Source: Gammaproteobacteria bacterium
GTDB lineage: Bacteria; Pseudomonadota; Gammaproteobacteria; UBA9214
Reading direction: 5' to 3'
DNA length: 21,211 bases
Assembly: GCA_030632175.1 (NCBI GenBank)
Contig: DAOVVG010000012.1
Span: 1 to 21,211 of the forward strand
The position numbers and the translations under genes were made by a program. Of this stretch, positions 13,848-21,211 are shown piece by piece; position 1 is the stretch's first letter, and each line of letters begins with the position of its first letter. The notes beneath the pieces were generated by a model. The model did no database searches and was not told where the DNA came from. It saw only the letters and a program-made list of their open reading frames with translations.

Positions 13848-16655
13848 CTGCCTGACAACAAACTCTATGTCGCGCAACGGCTGCGGTCTGGATATACCAT
13901 AGCCCTGTGCGTAATCAACACCAATCTCGGCAAGCTTTGCAAAGATGCCGTCATTCTCTACAAACTCCGCAATGGTTCTTATGCCGATCACTTTCCCGAG
14001 CTGATGAATTGAGCTGACCATCGCACAATCAATCGCATCTGTTTCCATATTCCTGACGAAGCTGCCATCGATCTTTATATAGTCGACCGGCAGCTTCTTC
14101 AAATAGTAGAATGAACTCAGACCACTGCCAAAATCATCCAGGGCGAAACGACAGCCCAGACGTTTCAGTTCATGAATAAATTCGGTTGCCGCATGAATAT
14201 TGGCAATCGCCGCAGTTTCAGTGATTTCAAAACAGACAACCGCTGGCGGCACTTCATGGATAATCATCTCGTTTTTTATAAAATCCAAAAATCCTGCATC
14301 CGAGACCGAGGCACCGGAAAGATTGATGGAAATCGTATCCAGCCCTGCCAAATCAACAACCGGATGACCGGCATACCATGAAAAGGTATGACTAACCACC
14401 CACCGGTCCAGACTGGTAATCAGGTTATATCGCTCGGCTGCCGGCAGGAATATATCGGGAGCAACAATGTTGTCTTGCTCGTCAAGCATCCTTACCAGCA
14501 CCTCAAAATGGCGACCCGCACCGCTGTCGGGAAAAACAGGCACAATGTCCTGGTAATAAAGCGTAAGACGATCCGACTTGATGGCCTCACTCAGCCGCGT
14601 TACCCACTTCATCTCGTCATGCCGACGCGCCAGATGCTCATCACCTGATTCATAGAGGCGGTAGCGATCACCGCCAGAATCCTTCGCCACATAACAGGCA
14701 AGGTCCACCTGACTCATTACATGCGCCAGACTTTCAGAGGTCGTTGTAACCGGCACAAGCCCGATACTCGCACACACATCATACGAACGGTCACAACTTA
14801 TAAAATTCATTTTGCGAACAGCAGACAACATGTTTCCGGCAACTTCAACTGCCGAATCCAGCGTGCAATTCTTTAACAGGATACCAAATTCATCACCGCC
14901 GATACGGCCCAGCACGTCGGAATCACGGAGACAATCCTGCAGGGCAGTCGCCACACTCCTGATCATGTCATCCCCTGCCCCATGGCAGCAGGTATCATTG
15001 ATTATCTTGAGCTTGTCGATATCCAGCTGGCATAACACATGTGATTCAGCTGCCTGCCGGGTCGACTCGATTGCATAGCCAAGTCGTGACTCAAACTCGG
15101 TCCGGTTAATCAACCCGGTAAGTGCATCATGTGTTGACTGATAGCTGATTTCCCTTTCCATCATCCTGGTTTCAGTCACATCATGGATGACCAGAATCAC
15201 GCCCAGTGTCGACCCGCTGTCGGCCATGATGGGAGAAGCGGAATACTGAATGGAACAACTCTCTCCGTCATGACGTTTCAGAGTAACATCCCTGCCCGTT
15301 TTGACTACTTCGCCATAAGCCAGGCACTGTCGTATCGGATCCTCAACTTTCTCGCGGCCGCCCTCATTGAAGAGGCAGAAAATACGCTGAATCGGCAGTC
15401 CCCTGGCAATTTCACTGTCCCAGCCGGTTAACCGTACAGCACTCGGGTTGAGATACTCAATCTGGCCATTCATATCCGTCGTAATCACTGCATCAGCAAT
15501 GGAGTGCAACGTCACCTGCGCATGCTCTCTTGCCTGGTTCAGTTTATATTCATCCTGCTTGCGTTCGGTAATATCCAGGATATAGCCGGCGTAATGCGTC
15601 AGCACACCCGTTGCGTCACGTAACGGAACGGTATAGTCATAAACCCAGCGAACCGCTCCATCACCACACATCAGGCGATAATCAATGGCCGAGAACTGAA
15701 CACCGTGCTCACCCCGTTCCTTCTCAGACTCGGTGAATCTTTGTACGTCATTGGGATGAATAATATCGATATACGATTTTCTTTCCTCAATCAGCTCCTT
15801 GCTGTCATACCCAAAATGTGAAACTGCCTCGGATACGTATTCAACAGTGCGTGAATCAGTAGCTGCCCAGCGAAACACCGTAACAGGTCCTTCAGTAAAC
15901 AACTGCCGCTCACGAAGCAGTTGGTCCTGCGCACCCTGGCGAGATCGCGCTTCATGCTCCAGCGCCACGTTGTTTGCCGCCGCCGCCTGTAACAGATCCT
16001 TGTTTTCTTCACGAAGCTGCAATGTCTGTATAACGCTGTTGTTATAGTTACGCGCTATCATGATCAGCACACCGGCAAACAGCATTAACAGCAGACCCAG
16101 GTTGCTGCTGATACTGCTGCTGTGCATCAGCATGGACTGTGCAGGAATGAGGATAGCCGGCACCATGAAGGCGATATACACCGACAACATGGCCGCATAG
16201 GAGGAAATTGCACCGGCAAGCACGCCGGCCAGACACATGATAACAAGCGTCTGGTAGACAACCGGCCATGAGAACTGGAAAAACAGCCCGATACATCCCC
16301 AGACAATGCCTGACAAAAGTGTGCCCGTTAAAAACAAAATTGACCAGCGTGCATGTTTTTTTTGTTCAGGCGAAGCACGACGGTATTGATACACCAGCCA
16401 GAGCCGGGCAACGGTCTGCAAGGTTTGTGCACCCAGCCACAGCAACAACATGGTGTGACTCACCTGGCTCCACAAGCCCAGCGTTAGCAGTACGGCGACC
16501 ACAAAGGCAGCACCCACCGCCGCTGGTGCCTGGGTATAGACGAGCTCAACCTGATGGCTCTCGAGCTCTGACTCAAACACCCTTATCCCGGGAACCAGGA
16601 GCTGCCCGGTATCCAGGTATTTGTCACTGTTTGATTGCGTCTGCTCCACCGTCAT
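13839..16655 (-). CDS. membrane-bound PAS-PAS-GGDEF-EAL cyclic-di-GMP protein
   Basis: A 938-residue inner-membrane signalling protein. Order: five or more membrane spans (about 45-200), coiled-coil linker, PAS with a PAC-type end (about 255-370), second PAS (about 380-500), GGDEF (about 510-670) and EAL (about 685-935). GGDEF is intact (586-590), with an inhibitory-site RDSD (577-580) five residues before it. The EAL domain keeps EVL (718-720, a common functional variant), INLSG, FEITETA, DDFGSG and IKIDG, so both synthase and phosphodiesterase activity are plausible; which dominates cannot be told. I chose the ATG at 16653-16655, with AGG 5 bases upstream; a GTG 45 bases earlier falls inside an inverted repeat and has no ribosome site. 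The 188-base gap upstream has a TTGACA but no good -10. Confidence 0.95.
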   Translation of the reverse strand: MTVEQTQSNSDKYLDTGQLLVPGIRVFESELESHQVELVYTQAPAAVGAAFVVAVLLTLGLWSQVSHTMLLLWLGAQTLQTVARLWLVYQYRRASPEQKKHARWSILFLTGTLLSGIVWGCIGLFFQFSWPVVYQTLVIMCLAGVLAGAISSYAAMLSVYIAFMVPAILIPAQSMLMHSSSISSNLGLLLMLFAGVLIMIARNYNNSVIQTLQLREENKDLLQAAAANNVALEHEARSRQGAQDQLLRERQLFTEGPVTVFRWAATDSRTVEYVSEAVSHFGYDSKELIEERKSYIDIIHPNDVQRFTESEKERGEHGVQFSAIDYRLMCGDGAVRWVYDYTVPLRDATGVLTHYAGYILDITERKQDEYKLNQAREHAQVTLHSIADAVITTDMNGQIEYLNPSAVRLTGWDSEIARGLPIQRIFCLFNEGGREKVEDPIRQCLAYGEVVKTGRDVTLKRHDGESCSIQYSASPIMADSGSTLGVILVIHDVTETRMMEREISYQSTHDALTGLINRTEFESRLGYAIESTRQAAESHVLCQLDIDKLKIINDTCCHGAGDDMIRSVATALQDCLRDSDVLGRIGGDEFGILLKNCTLDSAVEVAGNMLSAVRKMNFISCDRSYDVCASIGLVPVTTTSESLAHVMSQVDLACYVAKDSGGDRYRLYESGDEHLARRHDEMKWVTRLSEAIKSDRLTLYYQDIVPVFPDSGAGRHFEVLVRMLDEQDNIVAPDIFLPAAERYNLITSLDRWVVSHTFSWYAGHPVVDLAGLDTISINLSGASVSDAGFLDFIKNEMIIHEVPPAVVCFEITETAAIANIHAATEFIHELKRLGCRFALDDFGSGLSSFYYLKKLPVDYIKIDGSFVRNMETDAIDCAMVSSIHQLGKVIGIRTIAEFVENDGIFAKLAEIGVDYAQGYGISRPQPLRDIEFVVRQLA

Positions 16656-16686
16656 CCCCACCTGGAAAAAACCTGCGCAGCCGGTA

Positions 16687-16708
16687 TTTTCTCCGCGCAC
16701 GGAGAAAA
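16687..16708. promoter_or_regulatory. perfect 9-bp inverted repeat before the GGDEF-EAL gene
   Basis: TTTTCTCCG (16687-16695) and CGGAGAAAA (16700-16708) are perfect mirror arms around the 4-base loop CGCA, 31 bases before the chosen start. It could be a repressor or activator site, or a leader hairpin in the mRNA. No T-run follows it in the direction of transcription, so it is not a terminator. Confidence 0.5.
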
Positions 16709-16843
16709 CAGACAGCTGTGCCCTCTTAAGATATCGGATAATCGGCCGGGAAATTGAGACCTCTTGCCCGGCGTAAATGTGACCGTCATCACACCGCGTG
16801 TCAACATACCGGAAAGATTTATAACCTGTTGTTTATATTGTTT

Positions 16844-17485
16844 TTAAATCCATGCAACAATGATTTTACGGAGTCGGCTAAACCAGCCCGACTGCGCTCC
16901 GCAGGCCTTGCTGATCTCGATGGTCAAGCCTGCACCGGGGCTATCAATGTCAACCAGCGCGCTCTTTCTCACCAGCAATCCTGACTGTGCCCGGTAAACC
17001 CGGTAAAGAAAACCCTCCTGCATAGCGTCAAACACGGAACTGCCGTAGAGCGTATCGACCGGCGAGAGACGACTGCTATAGCCCTGAAAAATCGCTGGCA
17101 AGTCAATGCTGCCCTCCCGGTACAGCTTGTAGCTCAAATGGTGCCTGGTGTTCTCGTCCTGCACATCAAAGTAACGCCCTCCCAGACGCTCAATGCGATA
17201 CATCGAGTCAAAACCAATCAGGTTTGCCCAGGGGCGCCACTTCAGAAACTGTGCATCCAGACGCCACTGATTACCATAAAGCAGGTACTTCTCGGAGTGA
17301 CAGAAATCTCCATAGGCAATACTTGCCTCATATTGCTGCGCGCCCGTCTTCCGGAATTGCAACTCGGCAATTGGTGATTCGTCCGTCAGACGATGGAAGG
17401 TATACAGATTTGAGCCCACCAGTAGCAATACAACAGCAGCCACGAATACCAGGCTGGTGAGAGGAAATAAAAGTGTTCGCCTTAT
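16844..17485 (-). CDS. single-pass membrane protein, unknown function
   Basis: A 213-residue protein with a basic N-terminus (MIRRT) and one hydrophobic anchor (about 5-28); the remainder should face the periplasm. The central segment GNQWRLDAQFLKWRPWANLIGFDSMYRIERLGGRYFD resembles a group of pseudomonad and other gammaproteobacterial proteins that are often mislabelled as cation/multidrug efflux pump. With a single anchor it cannot be a pump, so I would not use that name. The start is uncertain: GTG codons upstream at 17518 and 17512 are in frame; I prefer ATG because it leads directly into the anchor, although no start has a good ribosome site. It follows the DUF2919-like gene on the same strand after 66 bases. 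Confidence 0.75.
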   Translation of the reverse strand: MRRTLLFPLTSLVFVAAVVLLLVGSNLYTFHRLTDESPIAELQFRKTGAQQYEASIAYGDFCHSEKYLLYGNQWRLDAQFLKWRPWANLIGFDSMYRIERLGGRYFDVQDENTRHHLSYKLYREGSIDLPAIFQGYSSRLSPVDTLYGSSVFDAMQEGFLYRVYRAQSGLLVRKSALVDIDSPGAGLTIEISKACGAQSGWFSRLRKIIVAWI

Positions 17486-17551
17486 CATTCCGAAGAACTG
17501 CTGAACCTGCACTGCCACCGCACACCGGTCAGCAGCCTGCCAAACCTGGGA

Positions 17552-18061
17552 TTACTTCCCGGCAGTTTCAGGATCATCTTTCGGGAAGTCAGCAAAGACA
17601 TCTTTAACACGCTGCGTTTTATACAGATAGAAAATAATAAAAATGGCGATTGCCAACTGCGCCCAGCCAAGCATGTTGATACTGTGCGTCAGATCCAGCA
17701 GGAACGGTACAAAAATAATAATCACGTTCAGTACCGCAGCCACTACCAGAAGATTCCTGCCATTACGCCAGATTTTTCTCACCAGCTCAGATGCACCGGG
17801 CTTTCTTTTCATATAAGCGATCAAAAGCAGTATCACCGGTATGGTTGCGAGGAAGGCGATAAAAAAGCCGAAGTCATTCGGATACACCATATCCTTCAGT
17901 CCGCTTACACTGGCAGATTTTGTTCCCCGTCCCATCTGGATGGTCGAAATCTTCATAATAAATGGCCGCAGGAAATACACCATTATCAGCCACATCTCAA
18001 AGTCCGGTCTCAGACTCATGTACTTGTCATAGTCAGAAAATGTATAGAGCTTTGACATCAT
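17552..18061 (-). CDS. DUF2919-like multi-span membrane protein
   Basis: A 169-residue inner-membrane protein with about four hydrophobic spans and a charged, lysine/aspartate-rich tail (FADFPKDDPETAGK). The N-terminal pattern FSDYDKYMSLRPDFEMWLIMVYFLRP resembles the DUF2919 family (E. coli YfeZ), whose function is unknown; I assign this from memory of the pattern. The frame is open for 26 more codons upstream, but a -10-like box and palindromes lie there, so I start at the tandem ATGs (18061 or 18058), with GGAT just upstream. It may form a small unit with the single-pass membrane gene downstream. Confidence 0.72.
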   Translation of the reverse strand: MMSKLYTFSDYDKYMSLRPDFEMWLIMVYFLRPFIMKISTIQMGRGTKSASVSGLKDMVYPNDFGFFIAFLATIPVILLLIAYMKRKPGASELVRKIWRNGRNLLVVAAVLNVIIIFVPFLLDLTHSINMLGWAQLAIAIFIIFYLYKTQRVKDVFADFPKDDPETAGK

Positions 18062-18079
18062 CACCCATCCGATTAGCTG

Positions 18080-18104
18080 TGTCCGGGACACATGTCCCAA
18101 TATA
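18080..18104 (-). promoter_or_regulatory. -10 box and three-half-site palindromic array before the DUF2919-like gene
   Basis: On the minus strand TATATT (18099-18104, 5 of 6) is followed directly by alternating half-sites. On the plus strand these are TGTCC (18080-18084), GGACA (18086-18090) and TGTCC (18093-18097), giving two overlapping perfect palindromes. They lie where transcription would begin, a typical repressor position. No good -35 box is seen, and I cannot name a regulator. Confidence 0.5.
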
Positions 18105-18150
18105 ACTGTAACAATAAATAATCCTGCTGAATTACACAAATTCCGGGTAA

Positions 18151-18174
18151 GAAAAAGGCGGCCGAAGCCGCCTT
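18151..18174 (-). terminator. intrinsic terminator after the aldolase gene
   Basis: On the minus strand AAGGCGGC, a TTCG tetraloop and GCCGCCTT form a perfect 8-bp hairpin followed by a T-run (complement of 18152-18156), 22 bases after the fba stop. This is a textbook rho-independent terminator and marks the end of the pgk-pyk-fba unit. Confidence 0.93.
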
Positions 18175-18196
18175 CTCATCGATCTGACAGGTACGT

Positions 18197-19261
18197 TTAT
18201 TTCACTGTCGGATCCAGCTCGCCACTTTCATAGCGCTTGAACATATCCTCCAGATTGATCACCTTGATCCTGGAAGCATTACCGTCTGAACCAAAGGCTT
18301 CATACCGTGCCTTGCAAATATCGCGCATGGCATCAGTTGCCGCCCGCAGATACTTGCGTGGATCAAAATTTGACGGATTATCACTTAGGTGCTTGCGAAT
18401 AGCACCGGTAGAAGCCATACGCAGATCCGTATCGATATTAACCTTGCGCACACCGTTTTTGATGCCTTCCTGAATTTCTTCGACCGGCACGCCATAGGTT
18501 TCACCCATATCGCCGCCATGGGTATTAATAATCTCCAGCCAGTCCTGCGGGACAGAGGAAGAGCCATGCATAACCAGGTGCGTATCCGGGATGCGGGCGT
18601 GAATTTCCTTGATGCGATCTATCGCCAGGATGTCGCCGGTGGGCGGACGCGTAAACTTGTATGCACCATGGCTGGTACCAATGGCAATGGCGAGCGCATC
18701 ACACTTGGTATCTTCAACAAACTTGGCGGCCTCTTCCGGATCAGTCAGCAGCTGGTCGTGTGACAGCACACCTTCAGCACCTGAACCGTCCTCTTCGCCG
18801 GCCATGCCGGTTTCCAGTGAACCCAGGCAACCCAGCTCACCTTCAACAGATACGCCGCAGGCGTGTGCCATGGCCACTGTCTTGCGGGTTACGTCGGCGT
18901 TGTACTCGTAGCTCATCGGGGTTTTCATGTCAGGCCCAAGGGAGCCGTCCATCATGACCGAGCTGAAACCCAGCTGAATGGAACGCTGGCACACAGAAGG
19001 GGAAGCGCCATGATCCTGGTGTACACACACGGGGATATGTGGCCATTGCTCAACGGCAGCCTGGATCAGGTGGCGTAAAAACGGCGCACCGGCGTAGGAA
19101 CGCGCACCGGCTGAAGCCTGGCATATCACCGGGCTGTCGGTCTCGTCAGCCGCTTCCATGATTGCGTGCATCTGTTCCATGTTGTTGACGTTATAGGCGG
19201 GAACACCGTAACCGTATTCGGCTGCGTGATCCAGCAACTGGCGTAATGAAATAATGGCCAT
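18197..19261 (-). CDS. fba: class II fructose-1,6-bisphosphate aldolase (Calvin-cycle subtype)
   Basis: Reversibly joins glyceraldehyde 3-phosphate and dihydroxyacetone phosphate into fructose 1,6-bisphosphate in the cytoplasm. The 354-residue length and motifs match the class IIB subtype also called CbbA. Visible are VCVHQDHGAS (catalytic Asp83, metal ligand His84), GELGCLGSLETG (141-152), GTSHGAYKF (His198), VMHGSSSVP (His232) and KVNIDTDLR (273-281). The subtype serves both glycolysis/gluconeogenesis and carbon fixation; no RuBisCO or phosphoribulokinase is in view, so autotrophy is not implied. A strong ribosome site, AGGAGA (19267-19272), sits 5 bases before the ATG. It is last in the glycolytic cluster and is followed by the terminator. 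Confidence 0.96.
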   Translation of the reverse strand: MAIISLRQLLDHAAEYGYGVPAYNVNNMEQMHAIMEAADETDSPVICQASAGARSYAGAPFLRHLIQAAVEQWPHIPVCVHQDHGASPSVCQRSIQLGFSSVMMDGSLGPDMKTPMSYEYNADVTRKTVAMAHACGVSVEGELGCLGSLETGMAGEEDGSGAEGVLSHDQLLTDPEEAAKFVEDTKCDALAIAIGTSHGAYKFTRPPTGDILAIDRIKEIHARIPDTHLVMHGSSSVPQDWLEIINTHGGDMGETYGVPVEEIQEGIKNGVRKVNIDTDLRMASTGAIRKHLSDNPSNFDPRKYLRAATDAMRDICKARYEAFGSDGNASRIKVINLEDMFKRYESGELDPTVK

Positions 19262-19312
19262 TGTCTTCTCCTGAAAATCTACTGGTTTATCGTTAACTGA
19301 AATTTAATTTTT

Positions 19313-19332
19313 AAAACAGGCTCAATGAGCCT
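19313..19332 (-). terminator. weak hairpin with short T-run between pyk and fba
   Basis: AGGCTCA and TGAGCCT (19318-19332) are mirror arms. On the minus strand they are followed one base later by TTTT (19313-19316) and an AT-rich tract. It may be a partial terminator or RNA-processing site that sets fba expression apart from pyk. The short stem makes this tentative. Confidence 0.35.
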
Positions 19333-19368
19333 CTACCCTGTCGCCGGGAACAACCTTACCGGCAGAAT

Positions 19369-20814
19369 CTATTGCTCCATAATTTCATGTTCACCAACAC
19401 GAATAATTTTCATGGCGTTAGTGCCTCCGTGGACACCCATCAGATCTCCCTTGGTAATAATCACGAGATCACCGTCACGCACAGCACCTCGACGCACCAG
19501 CTCGTCAATTGCCTCGCGGTTAACCGTCGCATGATCCGGGGTTGTTACGTCAAAGCTGACCGGATAAACACCACGATACAAGGTCACTTTCCTGCGTGTT
19601 TCCACGTGCCGGGTCATCGCAAAAATAGGAATACCCGAACTGATACGAGACATCCACAACGGCGTTGCACCGGATTCCGTCAAGGCGGCTATCGCCTTCA
19701 CACCCAGACTATTGGCGGTATACATGGTTGCCTTCGCAATAGCTTCATCCGCCTGCTTGAAACGCATGTTAATACGACGCTCGGATGCAGCAGCAATACG
19801 CTGGCGCTCGGCACCGGCACAAATACGGTCCATCGCCTCGATAACCTTGGCAGGATACTTGCCAGTGGCCGTTTCGGCCGAGAGCATTACAGCATCAGTG
19901 CCGTCGATCACAGCATTGGCTACATCAAAGACCTCTGCGCGCGTCGGGATCGGGCTTTCAACCATGGACTGCATCATCTGGGTGGCAGTAATAACAACAC
20001 GATCATGTGATCGGGCTACCTGAATGATTCTTTTCTGTACAGCAGGCAACTCGGCATCACCAATCTCCACACCCAGATCGCCGCGTGCAATCATCACGGC
20101 ATCAGACGCCTCGATGATTTCCTCAAGCACATCCAGCGCTTCTGCGCGTTCGATCTTGGCCACGATACCGCCGTGCCCGCCGGCCTCGCGCAGCAACTCG
20201 CGCGCCTGATGAACATCATCGGCAGAACGCGGGAATGATATGGCAACATAGTCGGCACCCATGGAGGCTGCAACCTTGATATCTTCACGATCCTTGTCCG
20301 TTAGCGAGGCAGCACACAGGCCACCACCCTGCCGGTTAATGCCCTTGTTGTTCGTCAGCTTGCCGCCGACAACAACCCGGCAGCGCACTTCAAGGTCAAC
20401 AACTTCCTCAATCCACAGCACCAGCATGCCATCATCAATAAGCAGGGTATCCCCGCGGTTTACATCATTCGGCAGATCCTTATAGGTGACGCCAACACGT
20501 TCTATATTGCCTGCATCGGGGTCCAGCCCGGCATCAAGGATAAAGTGATCCTCCTTTTCAAGACGGATCATCTCTTCCCTGAAACGTTCGATACGGATCT
20601 TCGGCCCCTGCAGATCTGCCAGCACACCCACCTGATGGCCATGCGCACGCGCACGGTTGCGCACATTTTCTGCCCGGGTAACATGGTCTTCGTGGGTGCC
20701 GTGTGAGAAATTCACCCTGACAACATCCATGCCTGCCTGGATCATCTCGTCCAGGACATGTTTCTCGTCCGTAGCCGGGCCAAGTGTTGCAACAATTTTT
20801 GTTCTTCTTGGCAT
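19369..20814 (-). CDS. pyk: pyruvate kinase
   Basis: Transfers phosphate from phosphoenolpyruvate to ADP, giving pyruvate and ATP; cytoplasmic. The 481 residues match E. coli PykA in length. Motifs: RRTKIVATLGPAT at the N-terminus, substrate Arg33 (VVRVNFSHG), IVAKIERAEAL with catalytic Lys220 and metal ligand Glu222, MIARGDLGVEIG with Asp246, ITATQMMQSMVESPIPTRAEV and AVMLSAETATGKYP. The C-terminal allosteric domain is present (ALTESGATPLWMSRI to the end). It lies 45 bases after pgk and 107 before fba. No strong Shine-Dalgarno precedes the ATG. Effector preference (AMP/sugar phosphate or fructose 1,6-bisphosphate) cannot be read. Confidence 0.97.
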   Translation of the reverse strand: MPRRTKIVATLGPATDEKHVLDEMIQAGMDVVRVNFSHGTHEDHVTRAENVRNRARAHGHQVGVLADLQGPKIRIERFREEMIRLEKEDHFILDAGLDPDAGNIERVGVTYKDLPNDVNRGDTLLIDDGMLVLWIEEVVDLEVRCRVVVGGKLTNNKGINRQGGGLCAASLTDKDREDIKVAASMGADYVAISFPRSADDVHQARELLREAGGHGGIVAKIERAEALDVLEEIIEASDAVMIARGDLGVEIGDAELPAVQKRIIQVARSHDRVVITATQMMQSMVESPIPTRAEVFDVANAVIDGTDAVMLSAETATGKYPAKVIEAMDRICAGAERQRIAAASERRINMRFKQADEAIAKATMYTANSLGVKAIAALTESGATPLWMSRISSGIPIFAMTRHVETRRKVTLYRGVYPVSFDVTTPDHATVNREAIDELVRRGAVRDGDLVIITKGDLMGVHGGTNAMKIIRVGEHEIMEQ

Positions 20815-20859
20815 AGTGTCAGGTTGTCTTGTTGTATGAGGGCAATGTGACTTTGCTAC

Positions 20860-21211
20860 CTAGCCGGCCCGGTCTTCCAGTATAGCAACAGCGGGCAGTT
20901 TCTTGCCCTCAAGGAACTCAAGAAATGCGCCCCCACCCGTAGAAATATAGGATACCTTGTCCCCAATGCCATATTTATCAACCGCGGCAAGCGTATCACC
21001 GCCCCCGGCAATTGAAAATGCAGCGGAATCGGCAATCGCCATCCCCAGTGTTTTGGTGCCCTCTCCAAACTGGTCGAATTCGAACACTCCAACCGGGCCA
21101 TTCCAGACAATGGTACCAGCAGTTTTCATCATAGCGGCAAACCGGGCGGCAGTTTCCGGGCCAATATCAAAGATCATGTCATCATCTTCGACGTCTTCAA
21201 CTTTCTTTACC
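20860..21211 (-). CDS. pgk: phosphoglycerate kinase, C-terminal part (cut by window edge)
   Basis: Converts 1,3-bisphosphoglycerate and ADP to 3-phosphoglycerate and ATP. Only the last 116 or so residues are in the window; the frame stays open to the final base, where it reads VKKVEDVEDDDMIFDIGPET. Diagnostic features are the nucleotide-binding segment TIVWNGPVGVFEFDQFGEGT, SIAGGGDTLAAV and the C-terminal signature SYISTGGGAFLEFLEGKKLPAV. The Met encoded at 21175-21177 is internal, not a start. It ends with TAG 45 bases before pyk, so the two are almost certainly cotranscribed. Confidence 0.95.
   Translation of the reverse strand, partial: VKKVEDVEDDDMIFDIGPETAARFAAMMKTAGTIVWNGPVGVFEFDQFGEGTKTLGMAIADSAAFSIAGGGDTLAAVDKYGIGDKVSYISTGGGAFLEFLEGKKLPAVAILEDRAG

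Noticed and set aside
16776..16804. Promoter with perfect TTGACA upstream of the GGDEF-EAL gene
   Set aside because: The hexamer 17 bases downstream is CACATT, only 3 of 6, so the pair is not convincing.
19372..20010. A 212-codon open frame on the plus strand
   Set aside because: It is antisense to pyruvate kinase and rich in His, Asn and Thr in a shadow-like way, with no recognisable motif.
1..21211. CRISPR array, tRNA, integrase, toxin-antitoxin or defence island
   Set aside because: I looked for regularly spaced repeats, cloverleaf-like sequences, recombinase and toxin motifs and found none; almost every base belongs to ordinary chromosomal genes.

Overview
This window is a moderately GC-rich stretch of bacterial chromosome. 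The gene families point to a free-living gammaproteobacterium: DjlA, SrkA, MtgA, an AroF-type DAHP synthase, a 458-residue one-chain iron-sulfur serine dehydratase, a Calvin-subtype class II aldolase, and GTAG-type REP elements. I cannot name the genus. No tRNA, rRNA, CRISPR array, insertion sequence, prophage or integrase is visible. No gene-free stretch exceeds 300 bases; the longest gaps are about 190 to 200 bases and are described below.

Layout. (1) 10-1309, minus strand: a thioredoxin overlaps an exported protein of unknown function. (2) 1508-3806, plus strand: a tyrosine-type DAHP synthase lies 10 bases ahead of a CPA1 sodium/proton antiporter. (3) 3844-3909: an inverted pair of REP elements sits between convergent genes. 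(4) 3919-5295, minus strand: L-serine dehydratase with a TTG start. (5) 5378-10097, plus strand: monofunctional transglycosylase, a protein with two cyclic-nucleotide domains plus a rhodanese domain and coiled coil, a small lipoprotein, the DjlA co-chaperone and an exported metallo-beta-lactamase-fold hydrolase. (6) 10114-12285, minus strand: a large secreted subtilase with calcium-binding repeats and a dockerin-like tail. (7) 12477-13847, plus strand: SrkA kinase and a DUF1304 membrane protein. (8) 13839-18061, minus strand: a membrane PAS-PAS-GGDEF-EAL protein and two small membrane proteins. (9) 18151-21211, minus strand: a glycolytic cluster pgk-pyk-fba (pgk cut by the window edge), ending in a clear intrinsic terminator.

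How the parts work together. Most of the window is housekeeping metabolism: lower glycolysis (Pgk, Pyk, Fba), entry to the shikimate pathway from PEP and erythrose 4-phosphate, and serine breakdown to pyruvate. Around it are envelope and stress functions (MtgA, DjlA, SrkA, antiporter) and two nucleotide second-messenger proteins, one probably reading cAMP or a relative and one predicted to make or break cyclic di-GMP.

I see no convincing new multi-gene defence or mobile system. The observations most worth following are the CNB-CNB-rhodanese fusion, the compensated REP pair, the strong inverted repeats at all three convergent gene junctions (one pairs the two stop codons with each other), and a three-half-site operator-like array before the DUF2919-like gene.
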